A program made the position numbers and the translations under genes. Below the pieces are notes generated by a model that saw only the letters and a list, made by a program, of their open reading frames with translations, did not search any database and had not been told where the DNA came from. From Bacillota bacterium (lineage in GTDB: Bacteria > Bacillota > Bacilli > Alicyclobacillales > Alicyclobacillaceae), in assembly GCA_021820805.1 (NCBI GenBank), contig JAKADF010000019.1, positions 1 to 17,107 on the forward strand: a stretch of 17,107 bases of DNA, read 5' to 3'. Below, in pieces: positions 1 to 6,898 of the stretch. Every line of letters begins with the position of its first letter. Within the stretch, counting starts at the first letter, position 1.

Positions 1-1
1 G

Positions 2-2176
2 TGTGAAGTTATTGGTTCATGTGTTGACATTTCTGAACGTGTCAAAAAAGAACAAGAAACTATATTTCTGACTAAGCGTCTTGCAGAACAAGAAGCAAGG
101 TATCGGTTAATTGCTGACAACTCTGAGGATTTTATTGCCATTTTAGATGCGAACAGAAAAGTCCGCTACCTTTCCCCTTCTTACGAACGTTTGCTCGGGT
201 ATTCATTGGGCGAGAGTGGAGGTAAGATCGGCCTTCAAAATGTACATCAAGACGATGCTGTTCGAATAAGCGAACTCTATGACAGTATTGTAACAAGTAA
301 AAATATAGTGAATGCTGAGTATCGATATTATAAATCAGATGGGTCGTACATATGGCTTGAAGCGCTTGGGAAACCAATTCTATCATCCGATGGTGAAGTT
401 GAGTACGTCTTGATAGTGTCCCGTGATATTTCAGAACGAAAAGAACAGGAAGAGAAAATTCTGCAAAGCGAATTACGGTACCGCCAACTGATTGAACTAT
501 CTCCAGAGGCTGTAGTCGTTCATGTTGACGGGAGAATTATTTATGCAAACGATGCTGCAGTAGACATGGTTATGGCTGTTAGTCGTGAGGATTTGATTGG
601 GCGCTCATTGCTTGATTTCATGTGTCCCAGTGAACGTGAAGAATTGGCGGATCGTATTGTATGTACGATGGGGAAAGAAAAAGATACGATTGATATAGTT
701 GAACAGAGATGTATTTGCCTTAATGGAAAAGAGATAATGGTCGAGGTGACAGGCGGGAGAATAATTTATAACGGAACGCCTGCAGTCCAACTCTTTTTTC
801 GAGATGTGACCTTGCGGAAGGAAGCAGAACAGAAACTACGAGAAAGTGAAGCAAAATATCGCCTGATAGCCGAAAACACACAGGACCTTATTGGAGTCGT
901 GGATACTAGCGGATTCGTTACATATGCATCGCCTTCTCATGAAGCGGTTTTAGGATTTCCACCAGAGCGGTACGAAGGTCTGTCAGCTTTGGATTTGGTT
1001 CATCCCGATGACGTTTTGCGTGTTGAAAAGCAATTTGCTCAAATGTTTTATTCAAAGGTGCCATGTCATGTTGAATTTCGATATAAGCATGCGAATGGGT
1101 ATTGGGTGTATGTAGAGGTTAAAGGAACTCCGGTGCAGGGCGACAGTGGAGATGTGGAATACTTTGTTATTGTAGGACGAGATATAACGAATAGAAAACA
1201 ACCTAAAAATTCACATTTAAAGTTTAACGAACGAGTAGAAACAAAAAGCATAACTGCAGAAGTGGTTCATAGTATTCCTAGTCCATTTAAGTCAAAAGAA
1301 ACCGGATTGGATACACAGAAGAGAATTATACAGCTAGTTGAAGATTCGAAGGACATCGTATACTACTTCGAGGTTCAACCAGAATTCAAATTTAGATATG
1401 TCAGCCCATCATTAGATAATTATTTAGGCTCTGGTGTAGTTAAGTCCTCATACGATAACCCTCTCGTATGTTTTGAGAGAATCCATCCGGATGATTACGA
1501 AATATTGAGCAGAAAGGTGCACGGTGATTTAGATTTTAGTAAACCTATAATTGAACGTTGGAGAAATAACGAACAAATATACTTAACCTTTGAAGAGTAT
1601 GCAAACCCTGTTTACGACAACGAAGGAAATTTGATAGCGGTTGAAGGCATTATCAGAAATATTGATGACAAAATAAGGCTGCAGCAAGATTTAGAGTATA
1701 GGGTAACCCATGATGCATTGACTGGTGTGTATAGCAGAGAGTTTTATGAGCGAATTGTTCAGAAGTATGGCAATGAAATCGATACATCTATCGGTATTAT
1801 TTTATGTGATATAGATAAGCTGAAATTTGTAAATGACAATTTTGGACACAAAAAGGGAGATGCCTTGATAAAAGAGACAGCTCGGGTACTGAATAATTGC
1901 TCAGATAAAAATGTAATTGTAGCTAGAATCGGAGGAGATGAGTTCATAGTCCTTATTACTGGTGAAAAACGAGTAAGAGTTGAAGATGTATTGGAGGATA
2001 TATCAAAAAGGATTTTGGATTACAACAAGAAAAGTGACGACATACAAATTAAAGTATCAAAAGGTTGTGCTTTCAGTGAACACTCTATAGGAGTAATGGA
2101 ACAATTATTTTTTGAAGCAGACAGTAACATGTATTTGGACAAAAATTCAAAAAGGCAAAGTGTCACTGCTAGATGA
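2..2176 (+). CDS. Multi-PAS GGDEF diguanylate cyclase (5'-truncated by window edge)
   Basis: The frame is open from the first bases of the window, so the true start lies upstream; 724 residues are visible. The first ~18 residues are the end of one PAS/PAC unit (ending DISERVKKEQE). Four more PAS units follow at about residues 33-147, 156-273, 281-398 and 443-558, three of them closing with the usual D-[IV]-[ST]-x-R-K pattern. A GGDEF domain occupies about 565-715, with DALTGVYSREF, DIDKLKFVNDNFGHKKGD and an intact GGDEF at 644-648. Such proteins make c-di-GMP from two GTP in response to ligands or redox state sensed by PAS domains. No transmembrane segment or EAL domain is visible. The RxxD inhibitory site expected five residues before GGDEF is absent (DKNV there), so product inhibition may be lost. 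The signal sensed cannot be read from sequence. Confidence 0.93.
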   Translation, partial: CEVIGSCVDISERVKKEQETIFLTKRLAEQEARYRLIADNSEDFIAILDANRKVRYLSPSYERLLGYSLGESGGKIGLQNVHQDDAVRISELYDSIVTSKNIVNAEYRYYKSDGSYIWLEALGKPILSSDGEVEYVLIVSRDISERKEQEEKILQSELRYRQLIELSPEAVVVHVDGRIIYANDAAVDMVMAVSREDLIGRSLLDFMCPSEREELADRIVCTMGKEKDTIDIVEQRCICLNGKEIMVEVTGGRIIYNGTPAVQLFFRDVTLRKEAEQKLRESEAKYRLIAENTQDLIGVVDTSGFVTYASPSHEAVLGFPPERYEGLSALDLVHPDDVLRVEKQFAQMFYSKVPCHVEFRYKHANGYWVYVEVKGTPVQGDSGDVEYFVIVGRDITNRKQPKNSHLKFNERVETKSITAEVVHSIPSPFKSKETGLDTQKRIIQLVEDSKDIVYYFEVQPEFKFRYVSPSLDNYLGSGVVKSSYDNPLVCFERIHPDDYEILSRKVHGDLDFSKPIIERWRNNEQIYLTFEEYANPVYDNEGNLIAVEGIIRNIDDKIRLQQDLEYRVTHDALTGVYSREFYERIVQKYGNEIDTSIGIILCDIDKLKFVNDNFGHKKGDALIKETARVLNNCSDKNVIVARIGGDEFIVLITGEKRVRVEDVLEDISKRILDYNKKSDDIQIKVSKGCAFSEHSIGVMEQLFFEADSNMYLDKNSKRQSVTAR

Positions 2177-2190
2177 TGCATAGATCAGTG

Positions 2191-2254
2191 AATGCTGGTA
2201 TAGTTTCGTATGACTAACTAAAACGCTGGCAGCGTCTGGGGTGATACCAGCATT
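2191..2254 (+). promoter_or_regulatory. 11-bp perfect inverted repeat spanning the MFS start region
   Basis: AATGCTGGTAT (2191-2201) is exactly complementary to ATACCAGCATT (2244-2254). Between them is a smaller dyad, ACGCT-GGC-AGCGT (2223-2235). The right arm begins at the end of the only SD-like sequence for the downstream exporter (GGGGTGAT, 2237-2244) and covers the candidate TTG start at 2253. It could be an RNA structure that controls translation, or a repressor operator. The repeat is seen directly; the function is inference. Confidence 0.5.
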
Positions 2255-3461
2255 GGAGATGTGGAAGAAGAACCTTGCTGTGCTATGGTTAGGAACCTTA
2301 ATTGTTTCTGCGAGTTACTCGATGGTTGTTCCGTTTTTACCTTTGTATCTGCTGCAGCTTGGAGTACATCAATTCGTTGAGACATGGTCAGGTCTTTTGT
2401 ACAGTATATCGTTCTTCGGCGGAGCAATAAGTGCGCCTTATTGGGGAGCGCTCGCTGACAGATATGGAAGAAAGCCAATGATTATACGAGCTGGATTTGT
2501 TCTTTTCGCAACATACTCATTAACGGCATTCGTACATAATCCTTACGAACTCCTTGCAATCAGGCTTGCACAAGGTCTTCTTTCTGGCTACATCCCCAAT
2601 TCTATCGCACTCATTGGAACCAATACTCCTGAGGATAGAGTGGGCTTTGCATTGTCAATGGTGTCTTCGTCGGCAGCAGCGGGCGGTATTTTAGGGCCGT
2701 TGCTTGGTGGGGCACTGGCCAATTGGTTTGGTAACCGTTTCGCTTTCGCAAGTGCAGGCGGGCTCGTATTTATTGCAACCATGCTTGCTCTTTTTTGGGT
2801 AAAGGAAGAGAAGTTCGTTCCTGTACAAACGAGAGCGTCTATATTCAGCATGTTCCGCGAAGCTAGTCACAATCGTCCTTTGCTCACTGCACTCTCACTC
2901 AACATGTTTACCTCTTTTTCCATCATGACCATTGAACCGGTCATCACGTTGTATATTGCAGAGTTGAATCATTCATCCACAAACGCTTCTTTAATTTCAG
3001 GCATTGTGTTCTCACTTGCAGGTATAGCGAACGTGTTGTTCGCTCCGCTCTGGGGCAGAACATCAGATAGAATCGGATTCCGGAAAGTACTGCTGGTGGG
3101 CCTTTCTGGAGGGACAATCTGGACTCTAATGCAGCTCCCATTTGAAAACGTATATGCCTTTTCTGCCATACGTTTCTTTTACGGAGCGTTTTTTTGTGCC
3201 GTCTATCCGGCAATTAATGGTCTTATAGTGAAATCATCAGATCAAAGTTTTCGAGGTCGTGCTTTTGGATTGAATCAAACAGCAAACCAAGTAGGAAACA
3301 TGGCTGGCCCGCTTGTTGGTGGATTGGTCGCCAGTATGACATCGATTCACGGAGTTTTTTGGGTGACGGGTGTTCTGCTCATGATTGTGACTGGACTTAC
3401 TTTTAGGTTTACACGATCCGATTCTGTTGATGAAGATAGCGGGAACTCATTAGTGACATAA
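2253..3461 (+). CDS. MFS transporter, DHA1 family (MdtG-like drug exporter)
   Basis: A cytoplasmic-membrane antiporter of about 402 residues with twelve predicted helices, the usual size for proton-driven DHA1 drug exporters. The N-terminus reads WKKNLAVLWLGTLIVSAS, then MVVPFLPLYLLQLGV, close to the MdtG/YkuC-type start. MFS motif A is GALADRYGRKP at about residues 65-75 and its second-half counterpart is GRTSDRIGFRK. Start choice: the only SD-like stretch is GGGGTGAT (2237-2244), which sits eight bases before TTG 2253; an in-frame ATG follows at 2259, and a GTG at 2241 has no SD. The start lies inside a perfect inverted repeat. It is 76 bp after the GGDEF gene and could be co-transcribed. 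The substrate is unknown. Confidence 0.9.
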   Translation: MEMWKKNLAVLWLGTLIVSASYSMVVPFLPLYLLQLGVHQFVETWSGLLYSISFFGGAISAPYWGALADRYGRKPMIIRAGFVLFATYSLTAFVHNPYELLAIRLAQGLLSGYIPNSIALIGTNTPEDRVGFALSMVSSSAAAGGILGPLLGGALANWFGNRFAFASAGGLVFIATMLALFWVKEEKFVPVQTRASIFSMFREASHNRPLLTALSLNMFTSFSIMTIEPVITLYIAELNHSSTNASLISGIVFSLAGIANVLFAPLWGRTSDRIGFRKVLLVGLSGGTIWTLMQLPFENVYAFSAIRFFYGAFFCAVYPAINGLIVKSSDQSFRGRAFGLNQTANQVGNMAGPLVGGLVASMTSIHGVFWVTGVLLMIVTGLTFRFTRSDSVDEDSGNSLVT

Positions 3462-3470
3462 TATGTCCTT

Positions 3471-3489
3471 GCTAAAGTTGTTTTTTAGC
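3471..3489. terminator. Weak bidirectional hairpin between convergent MFS genes
   Basis: GCTAAA (3471-3476) pairs with TTTAGC (3484-3489) around a 7-base loop, in the 35-bp gap between two convergent genes. On the plus strand the stem is followed only by CTCATTTT, so any intrinsic terminator would be weak. Position is the main support. Confidence 0.3.
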
Positions 3490-3496
3490 CTCATTT

Positions 3497-5137
3497 TCAT
3501 ACTTTGCTTTTATTCTGATTGCCTCTTTGAATTCCATTATCCGGGGATTTTTCCTTCTCAAAAAATTCTTTACCCTTTAGTTTAATCTCGGGTAAGAAGA
3601 AAGTTCCTATGAAGCAAAGGATAGCGAAAATTAGTCCGAATTCGAACAAGCGTTGAATGCCAAATGTGAGCGATGCTTTCACTGCATCCATTAATTGAAG
3701 ATACATTTGGTGGCCTGCAGCACCAAATTTATTAAACTCTGCCGCAATGGCTTGTTGTGCTTGTTGTGTTAACAATGACTGTGGGTTTAGATTTGCCAGT
3801 TTGCCTTCAAACACTTTCATTGAAGATGGTAATGTCGAACTTAATTTGTTCGCAAATGATTTATCGAGAATGGAGCCAAAAATGGGTGAAGCAATTACAC
3901 CGCCAAGTGAACTTACGAACTGCTGTGTAGAGTTTACTGTACCCATCATGCTGTAAGGGAAGGCATTTTGAACGGCAACGTTCATGAGCGGCATCAAAGA
4001 CCCAATGCCAATTCCCAGAATAATCATATTCGTAACAACTGTCATCCATGTAGTGTGAACATTCATCTGATTTAACAGGAGGGAACCCAAAACAATCACT
4101 GCACCGCTTATCCAAGCTAATACGCGATATTTACCAGTTCGGGACATGATTTGACCAGATATCATACTACCAACGATGAAGCTAATCATCATAGGTGCCA
4201 AGACCCATCCGCTTCCTTGTGCATTTAGTCCGAGCACCCCTTGCACATACACCGGCAGGAACATGATGCTTCCGAACATTGTCATACTAACCAACACGCC
4301 TAAAACCAGTGATGTACTAAAAATGCGATTCTTAAATAATACTGGTGTTAATAACGGGTCAGGGGCTTTACGCTCCCACAAAATAAAGAGTGCTAGAACA
4401 ATTGCGCCGCCAATGAAGAAGCTCAATTCAATCGGAGAACCCCAGGCGTACTTTGTACCAGCCCAAGTGAAACCGAGGAGAATAGGAATGAGTCCAATAA
4501 TTAAACCAATAGAACCTAACCAGTCTACCTTGACTCGGTGTTCTGCACGAACCTTAGGGAGCGCTAGAAATACGCCGATGATTGCAATTAAAGCAAAAGG
4601 TAAGTTAATATAAAACACCCATCGCCACGAAAAAGTATCAGTAATCCAGCCGCCAAGTGTTGGACCAATAATGCTTGATACTCCGAAAACCGCACCTATT
4701 ACGCCCATCCATTTACCGCGTTCCCTTGGGTCGAAAATGTCGCCAACCGTTGCGCGCGGCATGCTCATCATGGCCCCAGCACCAATTCCTTGAAAGGCAC
4801 GAGCCCAGATTAATTCCAGCATGGTATGTGCTTGGCCTGAAACTGCTGATCCGATTCCAAACATTATTAACCCAAATAAATAAAACGGCTTTCGACCAAA
4901 GACGTCTGACAACTTTCCGTAAATAGGAACCGTAACGGAAGAAGCCATCATATAAGCAGTGAAAACCCAAGCATACAAACTAAATCCATGTAAATCACTA
5001 ATAATGGTGGGTAACGCTGTAGATACGACGGTCTGATCCATTGATGAGAAAAACATCGTTAGAAGTACTGTGGCGAGTGCCCACCATTTGCGTGAACCAG
5101 TAATACGGTTCGATGTCTGTACTGCTGATTCAATCAT
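3497..5137 (-). CDS. MFS transporter, DHA2 family (EmrB/QacA-type, 14 helices)
   Basis: A 546-residue multidrug-type proton antiporter of the cytoplasmic membrane. Family motifs: SMDQTVVSTALP in helix 1 (about 32-43, the DHA2 D1 motif), motif A GKLSDVFGRKPF (74-85), motif B RAFQGIGAGAM (113-123), motif C GVSSIIGPTLGG (152-163) and WRWVFYINLP (171-180). The length and second half fit fourteen helices. A longer open frame reaches 5275, but the ATG at 5135-5137 is preferred: GGAGGT lies six bases upstream, and the extra residues resemble no transporter N-terminus. Transcription probably starts near 5321 from a near-consensus sigma-A promoter, giving a leader of about 185 bases with a nested dyad. 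No adjacent regulator gene is present. The substrate is unknown. Confidence 0.93.
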   Translation of the reverse strand: MIESAVQTSNRITGSRKWWALATVLLTMFFSSMDQTVVSTALPTIISDLHGFSLYAWVFTAYMMASSVTVPIYGKLSDVFGRKPFYLFGLIMFGIGSAVSGQAHTMLELIWARAFQGIGAGAMMSMPRATVGDIFDPRERGKWMGVIGAVFGVSSIIGPTLGGWITDTFSWRWVFYINLPFALIAIIGVFLALPKVRAEHRVKVDWLGSIGLIIGLIPILLGFTWAGTKYAWGSPIELSFFIGGAIVLALFILWERKAPDPLLTPVLFKNRIFSTSLVLGVLVSMTMFGSIMFLPVYVQGVLGLNAQGSGWVLAPMMISFIVGSMISGQIMSRTGKYRVLAWISGAVIVLGSLLLNQMNVHTTWMTVVTNMIILGIGIGSLMPLMNVAVQNAFPYSMMGTVNSTQQFVSSLGGVIASPIFGSILDKSFANKLSSTLPSSMKVFEGKLANLNPQSLLTQQAQQAIAAEFNKFGAAGHQMYLQLMDAVKASLTFGIQRLFEFGLIFAILCFIGTFFLPEIKLKGKEFFEKEKSPDNGIQRGNQNKSKV

Positions 5138-5220
5138 ATTTAGACCTCCAAAGTAATGATAAACAGGGTAGTAATCGAAACTTTCAATTGTCCGAGAAAA
5201 GTTGGCTGGCTTGATTAAGA

Positions 5221-5254
5221 ATTGCACATAGAAATTGAGCTCAATAAGTGCAAT
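5221..5254 (-). promoter_or_regulatory. Nested dyad in the DHA2 exporter leader (candidate operator or RNA structure)
   Basis: Outer arms ATTGCAC (5221-5227) and GTGCAAT (5248-5254) are exact reverse complements and enclose a 12-bp perfect palindrome ATTGAGCTCAAT (5234-5245). It lies roughly 70-100 bases downstream of the inferred transcription start and 84 bases before the start codon. Exporters of this class are often repressed by TetR or MarR proteins binding such palindromes; that role is inference. Confidence 0.45.
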
Positions 5255-5302
5255 CTGCTCTAAATAGTGTTGCATAATTCACAATTGGATATTCAGGAAG
5301 AG

Positions 5303-5324
5303 AATATTTTAGTTAATTAATATT
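5303..5324 (-). promoter_or_regulatory. AT-rich inverted repeat at the DHA2 transcription start
   Basis: Two copies of the palindromic hexamer AATATT (5303-5308 and 5319-5324) are separated by ten bases that include TTAATTAA. The element covers the inferred +1 of the downstream exporter. Such AT-rich spaced repeats resemble MarR-type operators, but the base composition makes chance occurrence quite possible. Confidence 0.25.
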
Positions 5325-5327
5325 TAT

Positions 5328-5356
5328 AATATAAAAACAAATTTGCATGCTGTCAA
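5328..5356 (-). promoter_or_regulatory. Near-consensus sigma-A promoter for the DHA2 exporter
   Basis: On the minus strand, -35 TTGACA (5351-5356, exact consensus) is followed by a 17-base spacer and -10 TATATT (5328-5333). The expected start point is near 5321, about 185 bases before the exporter ATG. Confidence 0.7.
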
Positions 5357-5546
5357 TATAAATTGAGGAATGAGGGGTTGTCGGTATTGGCTTGTTCAGA
5401 ACCATATTTGTCTGCAGCCGATCCGCAGTCGGGGTGCTCGCGAGATGTGAAATGGGAAACGCTGTATCTAAGGTTAATAACAGCGAGTTTCCCAGAGGCA
5501 CATGGATTCAATGTGTTAATGCCTAGAATAAGCTCTCTGCTGCTAT
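5357..5546. other. Gene-free stretch with a strong hairpin (5454-5493)
   Basis: No convincing gene lies between the DUF3231 stop and the DHA2 promoter; the one plus-strand open frame here has no SD and resembles nothing known to me. The stretch is richer in G and C than its flanks. A hairpin is formed by GGGAAACGCTGT (5454-5465) and ACAGC-GA-GTTTCCC (5480-5493): 7 plus 5 paired bases with a two-base bulge and a 14-base loop. There is no U-tract on either side. It could be a terminator-like end for the DUF3231 transcript, part of a small RNA, or the relic of a lost element. An 8-bp palindrome CTCGCGAG lies just before it. Confidence 0.4.
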
Positions 5547-6077
5547 TTATGGCTTAATAATATTTAACGGGGGAATCTTTATCCAACCCTTTTCCATTAA
5601 CATAGTTTTTAATGTTACAGAAAATGCAGCTTTCTGAATCATGTACTTAAGAAAAATTGTACCAACATCGGATCTTACTGCCTCTGTAAGCCCTCTTGCA
5701 CAAAAGTTCATCGCCCACACTAAATTGAATGCCAACATGTTCCCGACTTCAGCATCAGACATTCGCGTACTAGCGGGTACAAACACATCAAGTTGTGATT
5801 TTTCGACAGGCTGCTGGGGCAATTGTACGCCTTCTTTTAATAACAATGTTTTTATTTCTGAAATAACCACTGCATGGAGATTCTCAGATAAATCTTTAAT
5901 TTTGTCCTTTAATTCTTTGTCTTGTACAAAGTTATATTGTGACATTTCACTGTTCATGAAACTTTCGGTTGCAGTTAAAAACGTCCATAAATTTGCAACT
6001 TCATTCACGGTAAGGGGCTTTTCTTTTGTATCTGCACGGCTTTTGAAAACATCTGCAACAAATTCAAGTAAATTCAT
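5547..6077 (-). CDS. DUF3231 family protein (CotF-like, spore-associated)
   Basis: A soluble, mostly helical protein of 176 residues. It matches the DUF3231 pattern: NLLEFVADVFKSR at the N-terminus, VNEVANLWTFLTATES (24-39), a proline-rich middle, a second helical half with MSDAEVGNMLAFNL and SDVGTIFLKYMIQKAAFSVTLK, and the terminal MEKGWIKIPP. The family is related to spore coat protein F and the ferritin-like fold and is common in spore-formers; its biochemical role is unknown. Many relatives carry two such units; this has one. The ATG at 6075-6077 is chosen because the family signature starts there and AAAGG lies nine bases upstream; the longer open frame to 6290 runs over a probable promoter. 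It is divergent from a CBO0543-type gene. Confidence 0.85.
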   Translation of the reverse strand: MNLLEFVADVFKSRADTKEKPLTVNEVANLWTFLTATESFMNSEMSQYNFVQDKELKDKIKDLSENLHAVVISEIKTLLLKEGVQLPQQPVEKSQLDVFVPASTRMSDAEVGNMLAFNLVWAMNFCARGLTEAVRSDVGTIFLKYMIQKAAFSVTLKTMLMEKGWIKIPPLNIIKP

Positions 6078-6109
6078 GCCTTCGCGCCTTTCTTTGGAAA
6101 GATATAACA

Positions 6110-6138
6110 TAATATGACCAATTTCGAAATTTTCATAA
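6110..6138 (-). promoter_or_regulatory. Candidate forespore (sigma-G/F type) promoter for the DUF3231 gene
   Basis: On the minus strand CATATTA (6110-6116) matches the sigma-G -10 pattern CATnnTA exactly. TTATG (6134-6138), a four-of-five match to the -35 pattern GHATR, lies 17 bases upstream. A start near 6103 would give a 5' leader of about 26 bases that includes the SD. The placement and the spore association of the family support it; this is a by-eye match. A 10-bp palindrome ATTTCGAAAT (6121-6130) sits in the spacer. Confidence 0.4.
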
Positions 6139-6228
6139 GCGAAATCTTCTTCAAAACCAGCATGAATGAATACAAAAAAGCAAATAATGTGGAAGCATTT
6201 TAATGTTTTGAATGGAGTTAGAGTACTA

Positions 6229-6726
6229 ATGCACCCAGCGATTGTGGTAAGTGCAATTTTAGCAGCGTGGAAATGGGGAGACTGGCGCAACTTCCAAAAG
6301 TATTACCCAACCATGCTTTATGTCTTATCAATTTCTATGATTTATGAGTTTCTAACTAAGGATTTCGCAATTTGGACATTCCATCCTGATTTTTTGTTTA
6401 ATCAAGCAATAGTTGTTTTACTGCATGCTGTTATATCCGTCCCTTTCACTATTTTCATCTTTTTATCTCGGTACCCGACTGAAGGGGCAAAAATTTTTTT
6501 TCATTACTTGATATGGATTGGAATTTATATAGGGGCTGAAGAAATTTTGAGTGTAACAAGAAGAATCACATACGAACATGGATGGAGTTTATGGAGTTCT
6601 CTTGTCTTTGATTGCATTATGTTTCCTATGATTCGGCTTCATTATAAAAAACCTATTATAGCTTGGATTTTTACTTTCCCCATCGTTATTGCCTATATGT
6701 TCATTTTTAAGGTCCCTATTAAATAA
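6229..6726 (+). CDS. CBO0543 family integral membrane protein
   Basis: A 165-residue membrane protein with four to five hydrophobic segments. It carries the hallmarks of the CBO0543 family of spore-formers: AWKWGDW near the N-terminus (13-19), the following YYPTMLYVL, FHPDFLFNQ, an acidic GAEE in a central helix, YEHGWSLWSSLVFDCIMFP and RLHYKKPIIAW near the end. Its function is unknown. The ATG at 6229 is preferred, with GGAG eleven bases upstream and a fit to usual family starts; the frame is open further up, with another ATG at 6166 that has no SD and would add 21 residues. It is divergent from the DUF3231 gene and lies 172 bp upstream of the germination operon on the same strand. Confidence 0.8.
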   Translation: MHPAIVVSAILAAWKWGDWRNFQKYYPTMLYVLSISMIYEFLTKDFAIWTFHPDFLFNQAIVVLLHAVISVPFTIFIFLSRYPTEGAKIFFHYLIWIGIYIGAEEILSVTRRITYEHGWSLWSSLVFDCIMFPMIRLHYKKPIIAWIFTFPIVIAYMFIFKVPIK

Positions 6727-6771
6727 GAGAAAGTTTGTTTATTCAACGAAATAAAGGAAGCCTAGGGCCAA

Positions 6772-6800
6772 ATTTAACTTTCAGCATCCCAAAGTTAAAT
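6772..6800 (+). promoter_or_regulatory. 10-bp perfect inverted repeat upstream of the germination operon
   Basis: ATTTAACTTT (6772-6781) and AAAGTTAAAT (6791-6800) are exact reverse complements around a 9-base centre. It lies about 100 bases before the gerA start and 45 bases after the CBO0543-family stop. With no T-tract after it on the plus strand it is a poor intrinsic terminator; an operator is possible. Confidence 0.35.
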
Positions 6801-6898
6801 AAGTCACCTGCATTGGAATCAAAGTTCCAGAACTGTATAAATTCCCATTCCCGTAGACAGACTTAGAAACAACTTTGCATTCATTAGGGGGGATGGTT

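Noticed and set aside
4176..4613. Plus-strand 145-codon frame opposite the DHA2 exporter
   Set aside because: It is antisense to a well-supported membrane protein gene, has no SD and a composition typical of a shadow frame.
5138..5275. 46-residue N-terminal extension of the DHA2 exporter
   Set aside because: It has no SD and no likeness to transporter N-termini, while the internal ATG at 5137 has GGAGGT at ideal spacing.
5363..5557. Plus-strand 64-codon open frame
   Set aside because: No SD, no recognisable motifs, and it runs through a hairpin and into the end of the DUF3231 gene.
5641..6117. Plus-strand 158-codon frame opposite DUF3231
   Set aside because: Antisense to the DUF3231 gene with no SD and no domain signature.
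6078..6290. 71-residue N-terminal extension of the DUF3231 protein
   Set aside because: It overlaps a probable promoter and the divergent CBO0543-family start, and the family signature begins exactly at the ATG at 6077.
6835..6865. Sigma-G promoter for gerA (GTATA, 18 bases, CAGACTT)
   Set aside because: The -10 differs from CATnnTA at key positions, so the match is too weak to list.
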